Assembly: GCA_903914985.1 (NCBI GenBank)
Contig: CAIWRE010000452.1
Coordinates: 1-8,529 of the forward strand
DNA length: 8,529 nucleotides
Reading direction: 5' to 3'
From: an uncultured beta proteobacterium
Lineage (GTDB): Bacteria > Pseudomonadota > Gammaproteobacteria > Burkholderiales > Burkholderiaceae_C
Under the pieces are notes generated by a model. It worked only from the letters and a program-made list of their open reading frames with translations. It was not told the origin of the DNA and ran no database searches. This document shows positions 5,736 to 8,529 of this stretch, one piece after another; the stretch's first letter is position 1; each line of letters opens with the position of its first letter. Both the position numbers and the translations under genes were made by a program.

Positions 5736-7286
5736 TTAGACGGACTTGATACCGATGTTTTTGAACTCACCCGTCGCAATGCGCTTTTGCCACTCGGCCG
5801 GGCCGGTGATATGGGCGCTGGTGCCGCCGGAGTCCACCGCCACGGTGACGGGCATGTCCACCACATCAAACTCGTAAATCGCTTCCATACCCAAGTCCGC
5901 AAAGCCCACCACCTTGGCGTGTTTGATGGCTTTGCTGACCAGGTAGGCGGCGCCCCCCACGGCCATCAGGTAGGCGCTCTGGTGTTTCTTGATGGCCTCG
6001 ATCGCCACGGGGCCGCGTTCGGCCTTACCCACCATGGAAATCAAGCCTGTCTTCGCCAGCATCATCTCGGTGAAACCGTCCATGCGGGTCGCCGTGGTGG
6101 GGCCTGCGGGGCCGACCACTTCGTCACCCACAGGGTCTACCGGGCCCACGTAGTAAATCACCCGGTTGGTGAAGTCCACGGGCAGCGGTTCACCTTGGGA
6201 CAGCAAGGTCTGAATGCGCTTGTGCGCAGCGTCGCGTCCGGTGAGCATCTTGCCGTTGAGCAGCAAGGTTTGACCGGGTTTCCAGTTGGCCACTTCTTCT
6301 TTGGTGAGGGTGTTGAGGTCCACGCGGGTGCTCTTGACGTAGTCGGGCGCCCAGCTCACGTCGGGCCACAGGTCCAGCGAAGGGGGTGTCAAGTAGGTCG
6401 GGCCGCTGCCGTCCAACACAAAGTGCGCATGGCGCGTGGCAGCACAATTGGGAATCATGGCCACGGGTTTGCTGGCCGCGTGGGTGGGGTACATCTTGAT
6501 TTTGACGTCCAGCACCGTGGTCAGGCCACCCAGACCTTGTGCGCCAATGCCCAGCGCGTTGACCTTTTCAAAAAGCTCCAAGCGCATGTTTTCCAGCGAG
6601 GTCAGCACCGCGCCGCTGCTCGATTTGGCCTGCAGCTCGTACATGTCCAGGTCGTCCATCAGGCTTTCCTTGGCCATCAGCACGGCTTTCTCCGCGGTGC
6701 CACCAATGCCAATACCCAGCATGCCTGGAGGGCACCAACCAGCGCCCATCGTAGGCACCGTTTTAAGCACCCAGTCAATCACCGAGTCACCAGGGTTGAG
6801 CATGATCATCTTGCTCTTGTTTTCCGAGCCGCCGCCTTTGGCCGCAACGGTGACTTCCACCGTGTTGCCCGGAACAATTTCGGTAAAGATGACGGCCGGC
6901 GTGTTGTCTTTGGTGTTTTTGCGCAAGAACTCGGGGTCTGCTACCACGCTGGCACGCAAGGTGTTGGCAGGGTCGTTGTAGCCACGACGCACACCTTCGT
7001 TGACGGCGTCGTCCAGACTGCCGGTGAATCCACCCCAGCGCACGTCCATGCCGACCTTGAGGAACACATTGACGATGCCGGTGTCCTGGCAAATCGGCCG
7101 GTGGCCGATCGCGCTCATCTTGCTGTTGGTCAAAATTTGGGCAATCGCGTCTTTGGCGGCCGGGCTTTGCTCGCGGGCGTAAGCCCGCGCCAGGTGCGCG
7201 ATGTAGTCGCTGGGGTGGTAGTAGCTGATGTACTGCAGCGCAGCGGCAACCGATTCGATCAGGTCTTCTTGGGCAATGGTGGTCAT
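5736..7286 (-). CDS. fumA: Fumarate hydratase, class I (iron-sulfur)
   Basis: Hydrates fumarate to L-malate in the TCA cycle, using an oxygen-sensitive [4Fe-4S] cluster; cytoplasmic. At 516 residues it is a full-length fused class I enzyme with both the alpha-type (N-terminal) and beta-type (C-terminal) domains. The three expected cluster cysteines are C66 in RPICQDTG, C185 in GWCPPGMLGIGIGG and C281 in PNCAATRH. The beta-type domain, from about residue 330, has GKMLTGRDAAHKRI (345-358), GPVDPVGDEVVGPAGPTTAT (381-400) and the C-terminal VAVDSGGTS (482-490). L(+)-tartrate dehydratase and related hydro-lyases share the fold, but this wording and length fit fumarase best. The start ATG 7286 has only a weak, distant AAGG upstream. 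murI follows after 21 bp; acs diverges across a 142-bp gap. Confidence 0.94.
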   Translation of the reverse strand: MTTIAQEDLIESVAAALQYISYYHPSDYIAHLARAYAREQSPAAKDAIAQILTNSKMSAIGHRPICQDTGIVNVFLKVGMDVRWGGFTGSLDDAVNEGVRRGYNDPANTLRASVVADPEFLRKNTKDNTPAVIFTEIVPGNTVEVTVAAKGGGSENKSKMIMLNPGDSVIDWVLKTVPTMGAGWCPPGMLGIGIGGTAEKAVLMAKESLMDDLDMYELQAKSSSGAVLTSLENMRLELFEKVNALGIGAQGLGGLTTVLDVKIKMYPTHAASKPVAMIPNCAATRHAHFVLDGSGPTYLTPPSLDLWPDVSWAPDYVKSTRVDLNTLTKEEVANWKPGQTLLLNGKMLTGRDAAHKRIQTLLSQGEPLPVDFTNRVIYYVGPVDPVGDEVVGPAGPTTATRMDGFTEMMLAKTGLISMVGKAERGPVAIEAIKKHQSAYLMAVGGAAYLVSKAIKHAKVVGFADLGMEAIYEFDVVDMPVTVAVDSGGTSAHITGPAEWQKRIATGEFKNIGIKSV

Positions 7287-7428
7287 GGATGGCAGGGCCT
7301 TGGGTGGCAGTGGGGAGGCGATAAAGGAAAGAGTTTAACCAAGGCATTGCCCCCGGCGGAGTCAGTGGCATGTAAGTGCTGCCCCCGACCATCGCGCCCA
7401 GTTTTATGCATAACCAGGAGACAGCGCT
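7287..7428. promoter_or_regulatory. Divergent fumA-acs intergenic region
   Basis: This 142-bp gap must carry the start signals for both fumA (-) and acs (+). I see no strong sigma-70 pair on either strand. Two elements stand out: the 8-bp direct repeat TGCCCCCG at 7348-7355 and 7380-7387, starting 32 bp apart (about three helical turns), and the 10-bp perfect palindrome TTATGCATAA at 7404-7413, just upstream of the acs ribosome binding site. Either could be an operator, which is inference only. Confidence 0.4.
7416..7420 (+). promoter_or_regulatory. Ribosome binding site of acs
   Basis: AGGAG lies 8 nt before ATG 7429, a standard Shine-Dalgarno arrangement. It supports this start over other in-frame options for the acetyl-CoA synthetase. 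Confidence 0.8.
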
Positions 7429-8529
7429 ATGAGTTCCCCATCGTCCGCCATCGAATCCGTTTTGGTCGAAAACCGGGTTTTCCATCCCAGCGAGGCTACC
7501 GTTAAGGCTGCGCGCGTGTCCGGCATGGACGGCTACAACGCCCTGTGCAAAGCCGCCGAAGACGATTTCGAGGGCTTCTGGGCCAAGCTCGCGCGCGAGA
7601 ACGTGGTGTGGAACAAACCCTTTACCCGCACTCTGGATGAGAGCAATGCGCCGTTTTACAAGTGGTTTGACGATGGCGAGCTCAACGCCTCCGCCAACTG
7701 CCTGGACAAGCACATGGGCACGCCCACCGAAAACAAGACGGCCGTCATTTTTGAAGCAGACGACGGCACCGTCACCAAAACCACCTACCGCGAACTCCTG
7801 ACCCGCGTCAGCCAGTTTGCCAATGCCCTCAAGGCCGATGGCATCCAAAAAGGCGACCGCGTGCTGATTTACATGCCCATGACCTTGGAGGGCGTCATTG
7901 CCATGCAGGCCTGCGCCCGTATTGGTGCCACCCACAGCGTGGTGTTCGGTGGCTTCTCGGCCAAAGCGCTGCAAGAGCGCATTCAAGACGCGGGTGCCGT
8001 GGCGGTGATTACGTCCAACTTCCAAATGCGCGGCGGCAAAGAGCTGCCACTGAAGGCCATTGTGGACGAGGGCATTGCCATGGGCGGCTGCGAGTCGATC
8101 AAGACGGTCTACGTTTACCAACGCACCGCCACTGCCTGCAATATGGTGGCCGGCCGCGACAAGACCTTTACCCAGGCCATCGAAGGCCAAAGCAGCGTCT
8201 GTGCGCCGGTGGCTGTGGGCGCGGAGCACCCCTTGTTCATTCTTTACACCTCGGGCTCCACGGGCAAGCCCAAGGGCGTGCAGCACTCCACGGGTGGCTA
8301 CCTGCTGTGGGCCAAGCTCACCATGGATTGGACCTTTGACCTGAGGGCCGATGACGTGTTCTGGTGTACGGCCGATATCGGCTGGATCACCGGCCACACC
8401 TATGTGGCTTACGGCCCCTTGGCGGCCGGTGCGACCCAGATCATTTTTGAAGGCGTGCCCACTTATCCCAACGCCGGGCGCTTCTGGCAGATGATTGAGC
8501 GCCACAAGTGCACGATTTTCTACACCGCA
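7429..8529 (+). CDS. acs: Acetyl-CoA synthetase (AMP-forming), 5' part
   Basis: Activates acetate with ATP and CoA to acetyl-CoA through acetyl-AMP, allowing growth on or scavenging of acetate; cytoplasmic. The frame is open to the window end with 367 residues, rather more than half of the usual 650 or so. The N-terminal part (about 48-104) matches the ACS-specific domain with FEGFWAKLA and NKPF. The adenylation domain follows: GDRVLIYMPM (142-151), the CARIGATHSVVFGGFSAKAL block (162-181), the P-loop-like YTSGSTGKPKG (273-283) and WCTADIGWITGHTY downstream. The lysine acetylation site and the C-terminal lid lie outside the window. The segment at 196-200 and the 'GAEHPLFILYTSG' wording before the P-loop differ a little from E. 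coli Acs and resemble betaproteobacterial versions I remember. Propionyl-CoA synthetase is less likely. The gene diverges from fumA and has a good AGGAG site. Confidence 0.95.
   Translation, partial: MSSPSSAIESVLVENRVFHPSEATVKAARVSGMDGYNALCKAAEDDFEGFWAKLARENVVWNKPFTRTLDESNAPFYKWFDDGELNASANCLDKHMGTPTENKTAVIFEADDGTVTKTTYRELLTRVSQFANALKADGIQKGDRVLIYMPMTLEGVIAMQACARIGATHSVVFGGFSAKALQERIQDAGAVAVITSNFQMRGGKELPLKAIVDEGIAMGGCESIKTVYVYQRTATACNMVAGRDKTFTQAIEGQSSVCAPVAVGAEHPLFILYTSGSTGKPKGVQHSTGGYLLWAKLTMDWTFDLRADDVFWCTADIGWITGHTYVAYGPLAAGATQIIFEGVPTYPNAGRFWQMIERHKCTIFYTA

Noticed and set aside
7366..7380. Possible sigma-54 promoter before acs (TGGCATG ... TGCTG).
   Set aside because: The spacing between the GG and GC elements is one base short of the strict consensus and the -12 part is off, so I do not call it.
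5724..7505. Open frame of 593 codons on the + strand, opposite the fumarase and running through the gap to acs.
   Set aside because: Its product is rich in His, Gly, Val and Arg with no recognisable domain, and it lies antisense to a clear full-length class I fumarase. This is the usual shadow of GC-rich codon bias.
6787..8505. Open frame of 572 codons on the - strand, antisense to acs and then overlapping the 5' part of the fumarase in another frame.
   Set aside because: Its length is striking, but the composition is the same His/Gly/Ala-rich shadow type, there is no family signature, and the acs reading on the + strand carries every expected motif and a good ribosome binding site.

Overview
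This window reads as ordinary, densely packed GC-rich housekeeping chromosome from a betaproteobacterium. A member of the Burkholderiales, probably Comamonadaceae (Rhodoferax/Polaromonas-like), is my best guess. That assignment rests on remembered protein wording (the Acs subtype, the class I fumarase next to murI, the aat-bpt pair), not on a search. I see no phage, transposase, integrase, CRISPR array, toxin-antitoxin pair or defence gene. Both edges cut through genes: leuA lacks its N-terminus and acs lacks its C-terminal part.

Left part (1-2311, + strand): the 3' portion of leuA (2-isopropylmalate synthase, leucine biosynthesis), a 115-bp gap with a plausible sigma-70 promoter and a cluster of TTGCAT motifs, then an exported penicillin-binding-protein-7-like D-alanyl-D-alanine endopeptidase with a GTG start.

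Middle (2308-4597, - strand): transcribed right to left, aat (leucyl/phenylalanyl-tRNA-protein transferase), bpt/ate (aspartate/glutamate leucyltransferase) and an IclR-family regulator form a compressed cluster. The aat stop abuts the bpt start, and bpt overlaps iclR by 14 bp. Aat and Bpt together add destabilising N-terminal residues for ClpS/ClpAP degradation (the bacterial N-degron pathway). The iclR stop overlaps the stop of the converging pbpG by 4 bp.

tRNA patch (4684-4893, + strand): tRNA-Pro(TGG) and tRNA-Arg(TCT), both with encoded CCA ends. They are separated by a good intrinsic-terminator hairpin, and each has a candidate -10 box close upstream.

Right part: murI (glutamate racemase, peptidoglycan precursor) and a class I [4Fe-4S] fumarase lie in tandem on the - strand 21 bp apart. 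A 142-bp divergent intergenic region separates the fumarase from acs (acetyl-CoA synthetase, + strand). Fumarase and Acs both serve central carbon flow (TCA cycle and acetate activation). MurI and PbpG both act on peptidoglycan but are not adjacent.

I found no convincing new biological system. The points worth a second look are small: the start region of pbpG, the TTGCAT cluster, the regulator fused into the N-degron operon, the terminator/promoter between the tRNAs, and the fumarase-acs divergent region.
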